Below are positions 46,121 through 55,336 of a stretch of 64,000 nucleotides of DNA, piece by piece. The notes beneath the pieces were generated by a model that had not been told where the DNA came from, searched no databases, and saw only the letters and a list, made by a program, of their open reading frames with translations. Origin of the DNA: Aquimarina spinulae (GTDB lineage Bacteria; Bacteroidota; Bacteroidia; Flavobacteriales; Flavobacteriaceae). The first letter of the stretch is position 1. Each line of letters opens with the position of its first letter. The stretch is from contig NZ_CALSBP010000003.1 in NCBI RefSeq assembly GCF_943373825.1, positions 372,001 to 436,000 of the forward strand, in the 5' to 3' direction. A program made the translations under genes and the position numbers.

Positions 46121-47195
46121 AATTTTTCTTTTGATCAGATAATTTTAATAAGGGTAAAGAAACGGTAAATTGAATTCCATCACTTGTGATTTCAGGGAGC
46201 TTATTCGTAATTAATGCATATCGCTGTTCAATATTTTTTAACCCAATTTTTGTAGAAGGTACTTTTGTTGATTTCGTTTGAATTTTGTTGTGAACGACTA
46301 AAAAATCATCTTTAATTGTTACCGTTATGATTAATGGTTTCGCCCTGGAAACTATATTGTGTTTTATAGCATTTTCTATTAATAGTTGTAAACTCATAGG
46401 TACTATCATAGAGGTTAACTTATTCTCCGGAACATTCCAATTCATTTGTAGATTGTCTCCAAACCTTTCAGATTGAATATAGACATATGCTTTAGCAAAT
46501 TTTAACTCCTTTTCGACAGCAATTAAATTAGTATTTCCAGATTCTAATATAAAGCGATACACATTAGATAGATTATCTACAAAACCCTTTGCATCTTCTT
46601 TAGAATCTTGATCGATAATATCTCGTAACGTATTTAAACTATTAAATAAAAAGTGGGGTTGCGCTTGATTACGTAACGTATCTAATTGGGCTTGGATCAT
46701 TACTTGTTTTGTTTGTTCTTCTTCTCTAATAGATTTTTTAAGTCTTACATAATAATACATAGCTTCGTATATCGCCATAATCATTATGGTTACTAAGGTA
46801 ACAGGTAGCAATACTTTCAACTGTGTGAAATAATTTGCATTTTTACCCAAAAGACGATATATATATTGAATCGAATGCCCACCTACATAATCAACAACGA
46901 ATATAGTAGTGACAATGGCTAGAAAAAAAATGACTATGCGCTTTACATCGTCACTAAAATCAGGATACTTTTTACGTAAAAAAATTAAAATCCATCGTAT
47001 AATCAGCCAATCACAAATGGTTATGATTAAAGAAGCTCCCCAACTATAAAAAGCCAATGCTAGTGGATAACTTTGAAAAGAATTATTAAAGATATAATCT
47101 GTACTAAGGCTTAAAATCAAAATACCAACAACCGAAAACCACATATCATTAAATCCTAAATATTGTATACGTTTCGTTTTGTTAAATAACATCAT
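46101..47195 (-). CDS. LytS-type membrane sensor histidine kinase
   Basis: A 364-aa protein with four membrane helices (VVGILILSLSTDYIF, LIITICDWLIIRWILIFL, IVIFFLAIVTTIFVVDYV, VLLPVTLVTIMIMAIYEA). The kinase core has LRNQAQPHFLFNSLNTLRDI (His), LLIENAIKHNI (N-box) and TKIGLKNIEQRY (G-box). It differs from the other two kinases in the window in the membrane part, so it senses something else. It overlaps the response regulator gene downstream by 20 bp. Confidence 0.93.
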   Translation of the reverse strand: MMLFNKTKRIQYLGFNDMWFSVVGILILSLSTDYIFNNSFQSYPLALAFYSWGASLIITICDWLIIRWILIFLRKKYPDFSDDVKRIVIFFLAIVTTIFVVDYVGGHSIQYIYRLLGKNANYFTQLKVLLPVTLVTIMIMAIYEAMYYYVRLKKSIREEEQTKQVMIQAQLDTLRNQAQPHFLFNSLNTLRDIIDQDSKEDAKGFVDNLSNVYRFILESGNTNLIAVEKELKFAKAYVYIQSERFGDNLQMNWNVPENKLTSMIVPMSLQLLIENAIKHNIVSRAKPLIITVTIKDDFLVVHNKIQTKSTKVPSTKIGLKNIEQRYALITNKLPEITSDGIQFTVSLPLLKLSDQKKNYANTNH

Positions 47196-47728
47196 GATTT
47201 ATAAGCTTATTAGTGGTATTACTTGTTTTGCTTGATATAATACAAATCCAAAAGCAATTACGGTAATAACCTGATTCCTACTTCTAGTTTTCCATTATTA
47301 GAGGAATAATACGAATAACGGAATTATTTGTATCCTGTACAAACCAAAAAAATGGGCTTGTATTTGTAGTTCAAATATCTTAGGATTGACAAAAAAATGA
47401 AATCATAATATTTTGAAATGTCGTAATATGTATCTGAATTGTTATACTTATAGATATAATACCATTCCATACACATTCCCACTTCGCTCCTATCCCTTCG
47501 ATAAGTTCGGGAACCACGTCCCCTTCGGGCAATATGTAAAATAGAAATTAAACTTTTAAAGTTTTAGATTATTATCTTTCGTTATATTTTAGAAAACATT
47601 TAAACTCTTTAGATTACACAGAACTCAAATTATAAAGCGAGAACTTAGTGCCATTAAGTTCTCGCCCACTAAAATATTTTTGCTCTACTTGCTTATTGTT
47701 TTTAAACAAAATTTTATGAGTCGAAAAA
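47196..47728. other. Intergenic with left tag, REP, diverged repeat-block piece and hairpin
   Basis: The left tag ACCATTCCATACACATTCCC is at 47461-47480 and REP-like CCCTTCGATAAGTTCGGG near 47494-47511. From about 47580 the DNA resembles the last third of block A (TATATTTTAGAAAACATT, then ACTAAAATATTTT and CTTATTGTTTTT). An 11-bp perfect hairpin, GCGAGAACTTA and TAAGTTCTCGC with a 7-nt loop, is at 47637-47665. No gene found. Confidence 0.6.
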
Positions 47729-48008
47729 TCACCTATTAATCAATGCTTTTGTAAATTCCATTACAATATCTACATTATTTAAGTATTGATAACCAAGGTT
47801 ATTTAATTCGTTTTCATCATTAAAGTTATATGTGTTGTTCTTTTTTAACTTATGATAATGAGAAATAGTTTCGTTAATAGTAGCATTTGGTAATGCTATA
47901 ATGGTTTTTGCAATTGATTTTTTATTGTTAGTCGAATTAGTGCTATTTCTTATTTGTGATTTACTATTACACCTGATACCGTAAAAGTAGTATGAATAAC
48001 TTCTTCAT
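47729..48008 (-). pseudogene. Decayed N-terminal copy of the S41-TPR lipoprotein
   Basis: Translation from ATG 48008 gives MKKLFILLL and then stops after a frameshift. The next frame reads CNSKSQIRNST, KKSIAKTIIALPNATINETI and YNFNDENELNNLGYQYLNN, matching the N-terminus of the intact protein at 48020-49723 (KKSIAKAISVLPNATIEETI, YNFNDENELNNLGYQYLNN). It then ends at 47729 after unrelated codons. It is a truncated, frameshifted duplicate 11 bp downstream of the intact gene. Confidence 0.85.
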
Positions 48009-48019
48009 TTTAATAGTGT

Positions 48020-49723
48020 TTATTGCTTAATAAGTTGTAATGCATACTCCATTTGAACATCTTTATTTTCTCTTATGCTTTTAGTTGTTTTGTATACAAA
48101 ATAATCTGGAAGAACACCTCTGTTTCTAGGTAAATCTGTTGCTGTGGTAAAATTTGTATCTCCAGTTGAAATGTAATACATTACGGCTGTATTTGTTCCT
48201 AAATGTTGTTGCATACCTCCATTTGCATAATAACTTGAACCCGTTTCCTCTCCTATTAAAGTTGCTATAGCATTGGTTTTTATGACTGAAGCTAAATGTC
48301 CACCTGTAGATCCCACGTGCCCATCTATTAAAACATATGTCGTTCCTTTGAAATTATTTTTCATAGGGAACTGTTCACCACCTTCTGATAAATCACCTGG
48401 TAAAGGTGAATTTGCATCAAAGTAAATAAATGGTTTTTTTGATATATATTGAAGCAAAGGGATTGCTCCACAGGAGCATCCTCCGCCATTTCTTCTTAAA
48501 TCAACAATAAGTTTATTAACCTTTTTTTCTTTTAACTTTTTAAAACTAGTCTCTAAGAATTCCTTGAATTTAACTAATTTTTTCCCACCATAAGCACCAA
48601 AATATGGGATTCTTAATTTGGCATAGCCTTGTTCTTCTATAATTTCAAAACTAGACTTATTGTTAATTGGAGTATATTGAAACTCTTGAAGTTGTACTAG
48701 TTTAATAGGTTGTTGAGAGTTTTCTAAAGTTATTGTATATGCATTAGGAAACTTAAAGTAATAAGGAATATAAGAAGTAATATAAGCACTAAAGGTTGTG
48801 TTTTTACGAGCTAACGTATGTCCATTGGCAGCAATGTGCTTGAAGATACTATTAGTGATTTCAGAAATCGTTTTTCCATTAATAGATGTTATGCTACTCC
48901 CTTTTGTTACTTTCTTTTCATTAGCGTGTGTATTGGTAACTAATAAGCGGTCATTTACAATTTCGGCTTCCATTGGAAATCGAAATTTAACAGGTAACAT
49001 ATCATCTTCTTGATTAAAAAAATTAAGATGCGAGTGTTCGCAAGCAATACTGGCAATAATGGGACTCAGTTCCCAGATGAACTCTTTATAAGTCATCCCT
49101 TCTCTTATTTTACTTTTTTGAGTTTTTACTAGCTCATTAAAAGCATCCTTTGTTATAAATTCAAATGGATTTTTATGTTTTTTGGTTATTCGCTGAGCCA
49201 TTTCATCCATATCTTCCAAATATTGTTGTTTGGTAAATATTTGATTGAATTTTGGACGTTCACGTGTTTTATAGTTGATAGAAACAATCCATTGTTCTGC
49301 ATTACTGTTTTTAGGGTTTAATTGTAAGGATTTTTGATAGTTCTCTAATGCCAATGGCATATTTCCATCTTTATAATAGGCTTCTCCCATACTATCGTAT
49401 GCATTTGCAGAGTTGGGAAATTCTGACACCAAAAGTTTAAAAATTTCAATAGCATCTTTTGCCATTCCATTGTTCAAGTATTGATAACCTAGATTGTTTA
49501 ACTCATTTTCATCATTAAAGTTATAAATGCTTGGTTGTTCTTTCTTTAACTTATAATAGTATACAATGGTTTCTTCTATAGTAGCATTTGGTAATACACT
49601 AATGGCTTTCGCAATTGATTTTTTGGATTTGACGTTTTTACTTTTTTCTGTTTGTGAATTACAGCTAGTTATTAAATTTAAAGTAATGAAAAGTAGTAGT
49701 AGTTTTTTGATTTGTTTTTTCAT
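48020..49723 (-). CDS. S41-family peptidase with N-terminal TPR, lipoprotein
   Basis: A 567-aa protein; signal ends LNLITSCNSQ with a lipobox Cys. Residues 60-150 have TPR-like helices (NDENELNNLGYQYLNNGMA, SANAYDSMGEAYYKDGNMPL). The S41 part has KVNKLIVDLRRNGGGCSCGA and GHVGSTGGHLASVIKT, the latter with the likely nucleophilic Ser. A Cys pair (CSC) follows the glycines. It lies 90 bp downstream of a 7TM-AraC gene on the same strand, and a decayed copy of its start lies just downstream. Confidence 0.85.
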   Translation of the reverse strand: MKKQIKKLLLLFITLNLITSCNSQTEKSKNVKSKKSIAKAISVLPNATIEETIVYYYKLKKEQPSIYNFNDENELNNLGYQYLNNGMAKDAIEIFKLLVSEFPNSANAYDSMGEAYYKDGNMPLALENYQKSLQLNPKNSNAEQWIVSINYKTRERPKFNQIFTKQQYLEDMDEMAQRITKKHKNPFEFITKDAFNELVKTQKSKIREGMTYKEFIWELSPIIASIACEHSHLNFFNQEDDMLPVKFRFPMEAEIVNDRLLVTNTHANEKKVTKGSSITSINGKTISEITNSIFKHIAANGHTLARKNTTFSAYITSYIPYYFKFPNAYTITLENSQQPIKLVQLQEFQYTPINNKSSFEIIEEQGYAKLRIPYFGAYGGKKLVKFKEFLETSFKKLKEKKVNKLIVDLRRNGGGCSCGAIPLLQYISKKPFIYFDANSPLPGDLSEGGEQFPMKNNFKGTTYVLIDGHVGSTGGHLASVIKTNAIATLIGEETGSSYYANGGMQQHLGTNTAVMYYISTGDTNFTTATDLPRNRGVLPDYFVYKTTKSIRENKDVQMEYALQLIKQ

Positions 49724-49813
49724 TTTATTTTGATTGAATGATTCTTAAACAAAAAAACAAGTATTATGTAAAGATGTACTTAAAAAATCGACGGATTTTG
49801 TTCAATTTTATAA

Positions 49814-50860
49814 TTATGAACTTAAAAAACCTTCTTTGTACTTTTTGGGCGTCATTCCAACGATACTCTTAAAATATTTATAAAACATTGATTTTGAATT
49901 AAATCCAGATTCATTCCCAATAGCTTCTAATGTATATTTAGAATTTGATTGAATTAATTGTTTTGCTTCTTCAATACGATATTCATTGGTGAATTCTGAA
50001 AAACTCTTACCCAAATTATCATTAAGTAATTGCGAAACTTGATGAGAAGATAGTTCTAAATATTCAGCTAAATCCTTAAGTTTTAAATTAGGGTTTTTAT
50101 AAGGTTTTTGTTCTATCATCAAAGTGTTAAGTTTTATTATGATAACTGCTTCGGTTGAATTATCTATTTTTTCAATTATATTTTTTTTCTGAATGGGGAA
50201 AATTTTTGTCCGCACTTTTTTATTAAAAACGAAATACAAGAAAAAAGAATAAAATAATGCAGAAAAGGTAATTGAACCGACTACAAAATAGCTGAAGCTT
50301 ACAAAAAAATATAATAGCCATAACAAGGTCACGCTTATAAGCAATAAACCAATCCACAAATTAATAGGATGGTTTTTTTCTTTCTTTGATGATAGTTTAT
50401 TTATGTGCATAAAAAATAACCAACCAGAAATCAGTATATGACATAACCATTGCATATTAATTGCAAATAGAATGTATTTTGTCCAAGACACCTGATTGCC
50501 TTTAAAAGGATATAATAAGTGGGATGTAGTTGCGATAAGTACCCAAACTAAAATGTAATATTTCCAATTTGGAATAAACTTAGATGCAGGTTTTAGAATT
50601 GATAACACATATAAGAGTAAAAAAGGCCCAATAAAAACAAATGAAATAGCTTCGGATTGAGTATAAAAATTTGGTAGTGCCGGGCTAAAAAAATAAATTA
50701 ATGATCTTAATGCTCGCTCGCTTATAAAAAAAAGAAATAAACCAAATAATAAATTTGATTTTTGCTTTTCTCTTTTTAAAATAAAAAATAGACTGGTTAG
50801 AAAACTATTAAAAATTCCTATAGCCCCAAAAAAGAATAAAAACAATGATGTAAAACTCAT
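49814..50860 (-). CDS. AraC-family regulator with 7TM membrane domain
   Basis: A 348-aa protein. The first 215 residues contain about seven membrane helices (FTSLFLFFFGAIGIFNSFL, ISVTLLWLLYFFVSFSYFVV). The C-terminal AraC HTH has LKLKDLAEYLELSSHQVSQL and YTLEAIGNESGFNSKSMFYKY, ending GMTPKKYKE. It is upstream of the S41-TPR gene by 90 bp on the same strand, so it may control that gene and itself. It is the second of three regulators of this design in the window. Confidence 0.88.
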   Translation of the reverse strand: MSFTSLFLFFFGAIGIFNSFLTSLFFILKREKQKSNLLFGLFLFFISERALRSLIYFFSPALPNFYTQSEAISFVFIGPFLLLYVLSILKPASKFIPNWKYYILVWVLIATTSHLLYPFKGNQVSWTKYILFAINMQWLCHILISGWLFFMHINKLSSKKEKNHPINLWIGLLLISVTLLWLLYFFVSFSYFVVGSITFSALFYSFFLYFVFNKKVRTKIFPIQKKNIIEKIDNSTEAVIIIKLNTLMIEQKPYKNPNLKLKDLAEYLELSSHQVSQLLNDNLGKSFSEFTNEYRIEEAKQLIQSNSKYTLEAIGNESGFNSKSMFYKYFKSIVGMTPKKYKEGFLSS

Positions 50861-50906
50861 ATTTAGTTAAAACATCAAATATATAAATATAGTATAGCAA
50901 AACTAA

Positions 50907-51044
50907 ACCATTACACACACATTACACTCCTCTCCTCTTGTCGGCTCGTATAATATGTATTGTATTACCTCTTTTAAACGAGGTTTTTAGTTAGAAAACT
51001 TTTAAAATAAGCTGTGGAGATTAGAACTTTTTACTGCGCTAATT
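50907..51044. repeat. Left tag and right-tag-like end
   Basis: CCATTACACACACATTACAC followed by TCCTCTCCTC and GGCTCGTATAATA resembles the junction at 23657-23855, including TTTAGTTAGAAAACTTTT. A TTTTACATATTG near 51044 is right-tag-like and overlaps the end of the response regulator gene. Confidence 0.65.
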
Positions 51045-51728
51045 TTACATATTGTCGAAACTATCTAGAACTTTTTTCCTTAGTCGTACACTTATAGGTA
51101 TTTGATAATTGTTAATAATAATTTGATTTTCTATAATTTTATTCACTTTATATTTTGACACTACATATGATTTATGTGTTTGTATAAAATTATTTTCTGG
51201 TAATTGTTCTTTAAAGCTCTTTAAAGTCATATTTGTAATTATAGTCTCTTCTAGTGTTATTACTTTAATGTAATTTTGCATTGCTTCTACAAATAGAATA
51301 TCATTTATGTTTATTTTTTTAAGCTGTTTTTCACTTCTTAAAAACAAAACTTCATTTTCAGCGCTATTGGGGTAATATTTATAGACTTTATTAACCGCCT
51401 GTAAAAAACGTTCGAAAGAAATGGGCTTTACTAAATAATCTAAAACGTTATAGGAAAAGCTTTCCAAAGCATAGTCTTCATATGCCGTTGTCATAATAAC
51501 TGAAGGGGAGTTTTTTAAACCTTTTAACCAATCAATACCTGAAACTATTGGCATATTGATATCTAAAAAAATTAAATCAATTTGATTTTTTTCTAAATAA
51601 TGGTTTGCTTGCAACACATTCTTACATAACGCAACTACATTTAAAGACGAAATTTCATTACAATAATCTTCGATGCCTTTTCTAGCAATGGGTTCATCAT
51701 CAATAATTAAACAGTTGAATTGTTTCAT
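51045..51728 (-). CDS. LytTR-family response regulator
   Basis: A 227-aa protein. The receiver starts FNCLIIDDEPIARKGI, with Asp in DLIFLDINMPIVSG and Lys in LDYLVKPIS. The LytTR domain has INDILFVEAMQNYIKVITLE and FIQTHKSYVVSKYKVNKI. It is directly downstream (9 bp) of the kinase at 51738, forming a standard two-component pair. Divergent genes at 52899 and 53618 are probable targets by position. Confidence 0.93.
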   Translation of the reverse strand: MKQFNCLIIDDEPIARKGIEDYCNEISSLNVVALCKNVLQANHYLEKNQIDLIFLDINMPIVSGIDWLKGLKNSPSVIMTTAYEDYALESFSYNVLDYLVKPISFERFLQAVNKVYKYYPNSAENEVLFLRSEKQLKKININDILFVEAMQNYIKVITLEETIITNMTLKSFKEQLPENNFIQTHKSYVVSKYKVNKIIENQIIINNYQIPISVRLRKKVLDSFDNM

Positions 51729-51737
51729 TTTTAAACG

Positions 51738-52760
51738 TTATAAATTAATAGAAAGATCAACAATATGTTTGGCCTTGTCTTTTTTTATGTCGAGTTGATG
51801 TTGGTCAGGATATAATAATAATAACCGTTTTTGCACATTGGTTAATCCTATTCCTCCTACTCTATTCGTATGTGCTGAAGATTCATCATAACTATTTACA
51901 ACGTTTAAGGAAAGTTTTCTTTCAATTTCTTCAATTTTTATTGTAATAGTATTCAAAGTACTATCTATATGATTACCACCATGCTTAAAGGCATTTTCAA
52001 TAAAAGGGATTAATAATAAAGGTGCAATCTTTAATTGAGAGTTTTCTGATTTGATTTCATAATCTAAGTGAATATCTGGGCTTCTACGTGTCTCTTCAAT
52101 TTTAATATATTTTAACACATAGTCCAATTCTTTTTCCAATAAAATATGAGTATTACTTTCATACAATTGATATCGTAATAAACCAGAAAACTGTAGCAAA
52201 GTCTCTTTTGCTAAAACATCATCTTTACCAATTAAATGGTAAACACTATTAATACCATTAAATAAAAAATGAGGATTCAACTGTGCTTTTAAGTATTTCA
52301 ACTCTATTTTATAAGTTTCTTCTATCAATTTTTGCTTTGTTTTTTCGGATTTTCTGTATTCAAATTTTACGATGTAATAAAAACCGGCAGCAGTATATAA
52401 GATATGTACAATAAAATTAGTTAAAAAACTTCCTAACAACGGCTCATCATTTATATTATAGGAACGATATAATATAAAATCACAATATGTTTCGATTACA
52501 GTTACTATTATAATTACAAGAATAGTTACTAGATAAAAGTTTATTTTTTTGTTACGCTTATATATTCTTGTAAACAAAAAAACTTGGGAATAAAACAAAA
52601 CTGCATTAAAGAAAAGCCCATAGGCATATGCGTACGCTAAACTACCAGAGATATAAGTAAAACCATTCCAATTAAATTCTGATCCAAGAGCAACAAACCA
52701 ATAATTTAGTAACCAAAACATTAGGTGTCCTATATACAGCGCTATTCTAGATGTATTCAT
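51738..52760 (-). CDS. LytS-type membrane sensor histidine kinase, paralogue of 29696
   Basis: The ATG at 52760 (MNTSRIALYIGHLMFW) is preferred; a start 27 bases upstream adds MSFFVEKCV. Membrane helices include SLAYAYAYGLFFNAVLFYSQ; the kinase core has LKAQLNPHFLFNGINSVYHL (His), LLIPFIENAFKHGGNH (N-box) and GGIGLTNVQKRL (G-box). It is highly similar to the orphan kinase at 29696-30736 along its length. It is followed by its LytTR partner. Confidence 0.93.
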   Translation of the reverse strand: MNTSRIALYIGHLMFWLLNYWFVALGSEFNWNGFTYISGSLAYAYAYGLFFNAVLFYSQVFLFTRIYKRNKKINFYLVTILVIIIVTVIETYCDFILYRSYNINDEPLLGSFLTNFIVHILYTAAGFYYIVKFEYRKSEKTKQKLIEETYKIELKYLKAQLNPHFLFNGINSVYHLIGKDDVLAKETLLQFSGLLRYQLYESNTHILLEKELDYVLKYIKIEETRRSPDIHLDYEIKSENSQLKIAPLLLIPFIENAFKHGGNHIDSTLNTITIKIEEIERKLSLNVVNSYDESSAHTNRVGGIGLTNVQKRLLLLYPDQHQLDIKKDKAKHIVDLSINL

Positions 52761-52898
52761 TACACATTTTTCAACAAAGAAAGACAAAATTAATTTGTTT
52801 AGTTACGTACTTCAACGTTAATCAATAAATATAGAACGTTAATCAAATATTCATTTTTCGACACTATATTTTCTGTTGTTTTGTTTCAAATATTGAAC

Positions 52899-53612
52899 AT
52901 GAGAAAATATATTTTCGCCATCCTGTGCATATCTGGTATTACACTTAAGGCACAAGAAAAAACATCTAATAAAAAAAAGAATAAGCTTGAATTTTCTACG
53001 GGCTACACTGTTGGTTCTTTAAAAAATTTAGAACTTGCACCTGTAGCACGCTACGATTATAACGGTATAGTTTACAAATTGAGCTACGAGCGTAGAAGTA
53101 AAAACCAAAATATATTTGAGATAGGTTTAGATTTCTTAGGAAAAACAGCATTAAAAACTGACAGATTATCAAATTTTAATACAGAAATCTTAAAAGGAAA
53201 GGTAAATTTCTCGTATTTAAAACAACTGTATACAAAGAATTCTTTGTCAATACATTTAGGTCTACAATCACAATCAAATATTTCCCGTTTTTTTAACCAT
53301 AGTGACTATGTTGATTTACATCAAGAATTTGGCATTACTAGTCGCTTTGGATATCAACTAAATGAAAAACAATATCTATCATCGCAAATTACTATTCCAT
53401 TTGTTTTGGGTAGAGTTACAAGTGTTAATGCAGGCTTGTATTCCTTCAATCGTTATCAAAGCATTTCATGGAATTTGAAGTATGGGTATAACCTTTCAGA
53501 TAACTTTGATATAAAAGTAACCTATGACTTTAGTTATAATAGGCTTCAAATACCTATTGCATATAGAGAATTACAACATCAATTAAACCTTGGTATTACT
53601 TATAAATTTTAA
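52899..53612 (+). CDS. Outer-membrane beta-barrel-like protein
   Basis: The ATG at 52899 starts the signal MRKYIFAILCISGITLKAQ; a longer frame from 52881 adds six residues before it. The mature part is beta-rich with periodic aromatic strands (LEFSTGYTVGSLKNLELAPV, YKLSYERRSKNQNIFEIG, YSFNRYQSISWNLKYGY) and a C-terminal HQLNLGITYKF, ending in Phe, typical of barrel insertion signals. It is divergent from the kinase and 6 bp upstream of the M23 gene, likely an operon. Confidence 0.65.
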   Translation: MRKYIFAILCISGITLKAQEKTSNKKKNKLEFSTGYTVGSLKNLELAPVARYDYNGIVYKLSYERRSKNQNIFEIGLDFLGKTALKTDRLSNFNTEILKGKVNFSYLKQLYTKNSLSIHLGLQSQSNISRFFNHSDYVDLHQEFGITSRFGYQLNEKQYLSSQITIPFVLGRVTSVNAGLYSFNRYQSISWNLKYGYNLSDNFDIKVTYDFSYNRLQIPIAYRELQHQLNLGITYKF

Positions 53613-53617
53613 AACTT

Positions 53618-54298
53618 ATGAAACCTATAATTTACATTTTCTCGTTCTTAACTGTTTTATTAATGAGTTCTTGCTCTGATACTCTAATAGGAGATGAAGG
53701 ACAAATCGAAGAAGATATTTTTTTAAATTACCAAACGAAAACAGAATTAGAACTGCCATTTGAAAACGAATGGTATGTAGTTTGGGGAGGAAAATCAATT
53801 GTACAGAATAAACATTTTAATAATCGTCATGAGAGATATGCTATGGACATTCTACAAGTAGTAAATGGAGCTTCTTTTACTGGAGATGGTACTAAAAACG
53901 AAGATTATTATTGTTTTGGCGAGCGTTTAAATGCGCCTGGTGATGGAAAAATAATAGCTATAGAAAATAATATTGAAGATAATATTCCTGGAGTTCTTAA
54001 TAAAGCTGGGGGTAATTATATCATAATTGATCACTTAAACGGTGAAGTTTCTGTAATGGCACACTTTAAAAAAGGGTCAATAATAGTTGCTGTTGGTGAT
54101 ACTGTTGTCAAAGGTCAAGAAGTCGGTAAGACTGGAAATAGTGGAAATTCTACTCAACCACATTTACATTATCATTTAACAACATCAGATAGTCCAAATG
54201 GTATTGGGCTTCCTCCTCAATTTATAAATTACTATGAAGATGATGTATTTGTATTAAAAGGTGAACCAGTAAGAGGACAAAAAGTTAGAAAAAATTAA
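53618..54298 (+). CDS. M23-family (LytM-like) peptidase lipoprotein
   Basis: A 226-aa protein; signal ends SFLTVLLMSSCSDT with a lipobox Cys. The M23 fold shows RHERYAMDIL (first His and Asp of the zinc site), APGDGKIIAIENN, GGNYIIIDHLNGEVSVMAHF, GQEVGKTGNSGNST and QPHLHYHL (HxH). All metal ligands are present. Likely endopeptidase acting on peptidoglycan or other peptides at the surface. It is co-transcribed with the barrel protein and faces the two-component pair at 51045-52760. Confidence 0.88.
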   Translation: MKPIIYIFSFLTVLLMSSCSDTLIGDEGQIEEDIFLNYQTKTELELPFENEWYVVWGGKSIVQNKHFNNRHERYAMDILQVVNGASFTGDGTKNEDYYCFGERLNAPGDGKIIAIENNIEDNIPGVLNKAGGNYIIIDHLNGEVSVMAHFKKGSIIVAVGDTVVKGQEVGKTGNSGNSTQPHLHYHLTTSDSPNGIGLPPQFINYYEDDVFVLKGEPVRGQKVRKN

Positions 54299-54337
54299 AG
54301 AAGATTAATATTGGTAAAAGCTTTTTCCCAAGCAAAG

Positions 54338-54366
54338 TTACATAACGCAGAACATTATAGTATATA
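54338..54366. repeat. Right tag
   Basis: ACATAACGCAGAACATTATA followed by GTATAT, starting 40 bp after the M23 stop and ending at the next gene's stop. A preceding AAAAGCTTTTTCCCAAGCAAA matches the same flank at 11806-11827. No left tag was found here. Confidence 0.75.
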
Positions 54367-55143
54367 TTAAACCCTAACTTCTATAACATTCTTTGTACTT
54401 TCGCCAATATAAATAATCACAATAATTAGTAAAAGAGTACTTACCATTACTATTACCGTTTTTTTTATTCTCTTGTTTGTGAAATAGGTATATAAAAAAT
54501 AGGTTACATACACTATTAGAAAGATAAAAGTAATCAACATTCCTATTGAACTGGAATCATAATAACCAATTGAGTTTACTAAAAAATAAAATGTAATTCT
54601 ATTAATTAATAGCACAAATGATTGAATAATATTTATAGCACTCAACAAGAAGAGCGCAGCTATAATCGATCGGATAAATGATTGCTTCTTATAATCTCTA
54701 AATAGATGAAAAATAATAGAATATAGTGGGATAATTAGAATTGTAATTATAAAGTAAAGCCACCTCACTTGTTTCGTATCCGGACCACGAGTATTAATTT
54801 TTATATATTCTTTTTTACCGTCTTCTAGTATTTGAAAAAAATCTCCATTTAATAAATCCTGAGTCAAGTTTACTATCAAAAATAAAAGTCCGAGTGTTGT
54901 AATATAAAAAAGAATGGGGTTTTGAAACGGTCGTGTTTTCCCAGAAACAAATCGATTAGTTGTGTTTCCTCCTGAATAGAATAAACTTTTTAAATTATAT
55001 GCAAATCCTTTATCAAAAGAAAGTCCTTCTTTTATCATTTTCAATAAATAACTAGCATCAAATTGATCTATCTTTTCTTGCCCGCAGTTTGGGCAAAACT
55101 TCATGGTTAAATCAAGTTTTTGATTACAATTCTTACAGTTCAT
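54367..55143 (-). CDS. DUF3667-type zinc-ribbon membrane protein
   Basis: A 258-aa protein. The N-terminal zinc ribbon is MNCKNCNQKLDLTMKFCPNCG (two CxxC pairs). A conserved motif YNLKSLFYSGGNTTNRFVSG and KTRPFQNPILFYI follow, matching DUF3667. About five membrane helices fill the rest (ILFYITTLGLLFLIVNLT, LYFIITILIIPLYSIIF, FIFLIVYVTYFLYTYF). DUF3667 proteins are widespread in Bacteroidota and functionally unknown. It is monocistronic and begins a tag-bounded unit. Confidence 0.85.
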   Translation of the reverse strand: MNCKNCNQKLDLTMKFCPNCGQEKIDQFDASYLLKMIKEGLSFDKGFAYNLKSLFYSGGNTTNRFVSGKTRPFQNPILFYITTLGLLFLIVNLTQDLLNGDFFQILEDGKKEYIKINTRGPDTKQVRWLYFIITILIIPLYSIIFHLFRDYKKQSFIRSIIAALFLLSAINIIQSFVLLINRITFYFLVNSIGYYDSSSIGMLITFIFLIVYVTYFLYTYFTNKRIKKTVIVMVSTLLLIIVIIYIGESTKNVIEVRV

Positions 55144-55336
55144 TTTTTTAAGTATATGTAAAAGCTATTTCTATACTTTTTGATAGAATTCTCTTTATAT
55201 ATGTTCCTGATTACGATTGTATAGTGCTTAACATGAATCGTAATGGTTTTCTAAAATTTCAATTAAATTTATAGACACTATGCAGATTTTCTTAACACTT
55301 TTAGCCTTTGTTTTTTAATATAATTACTTCAGGTTT

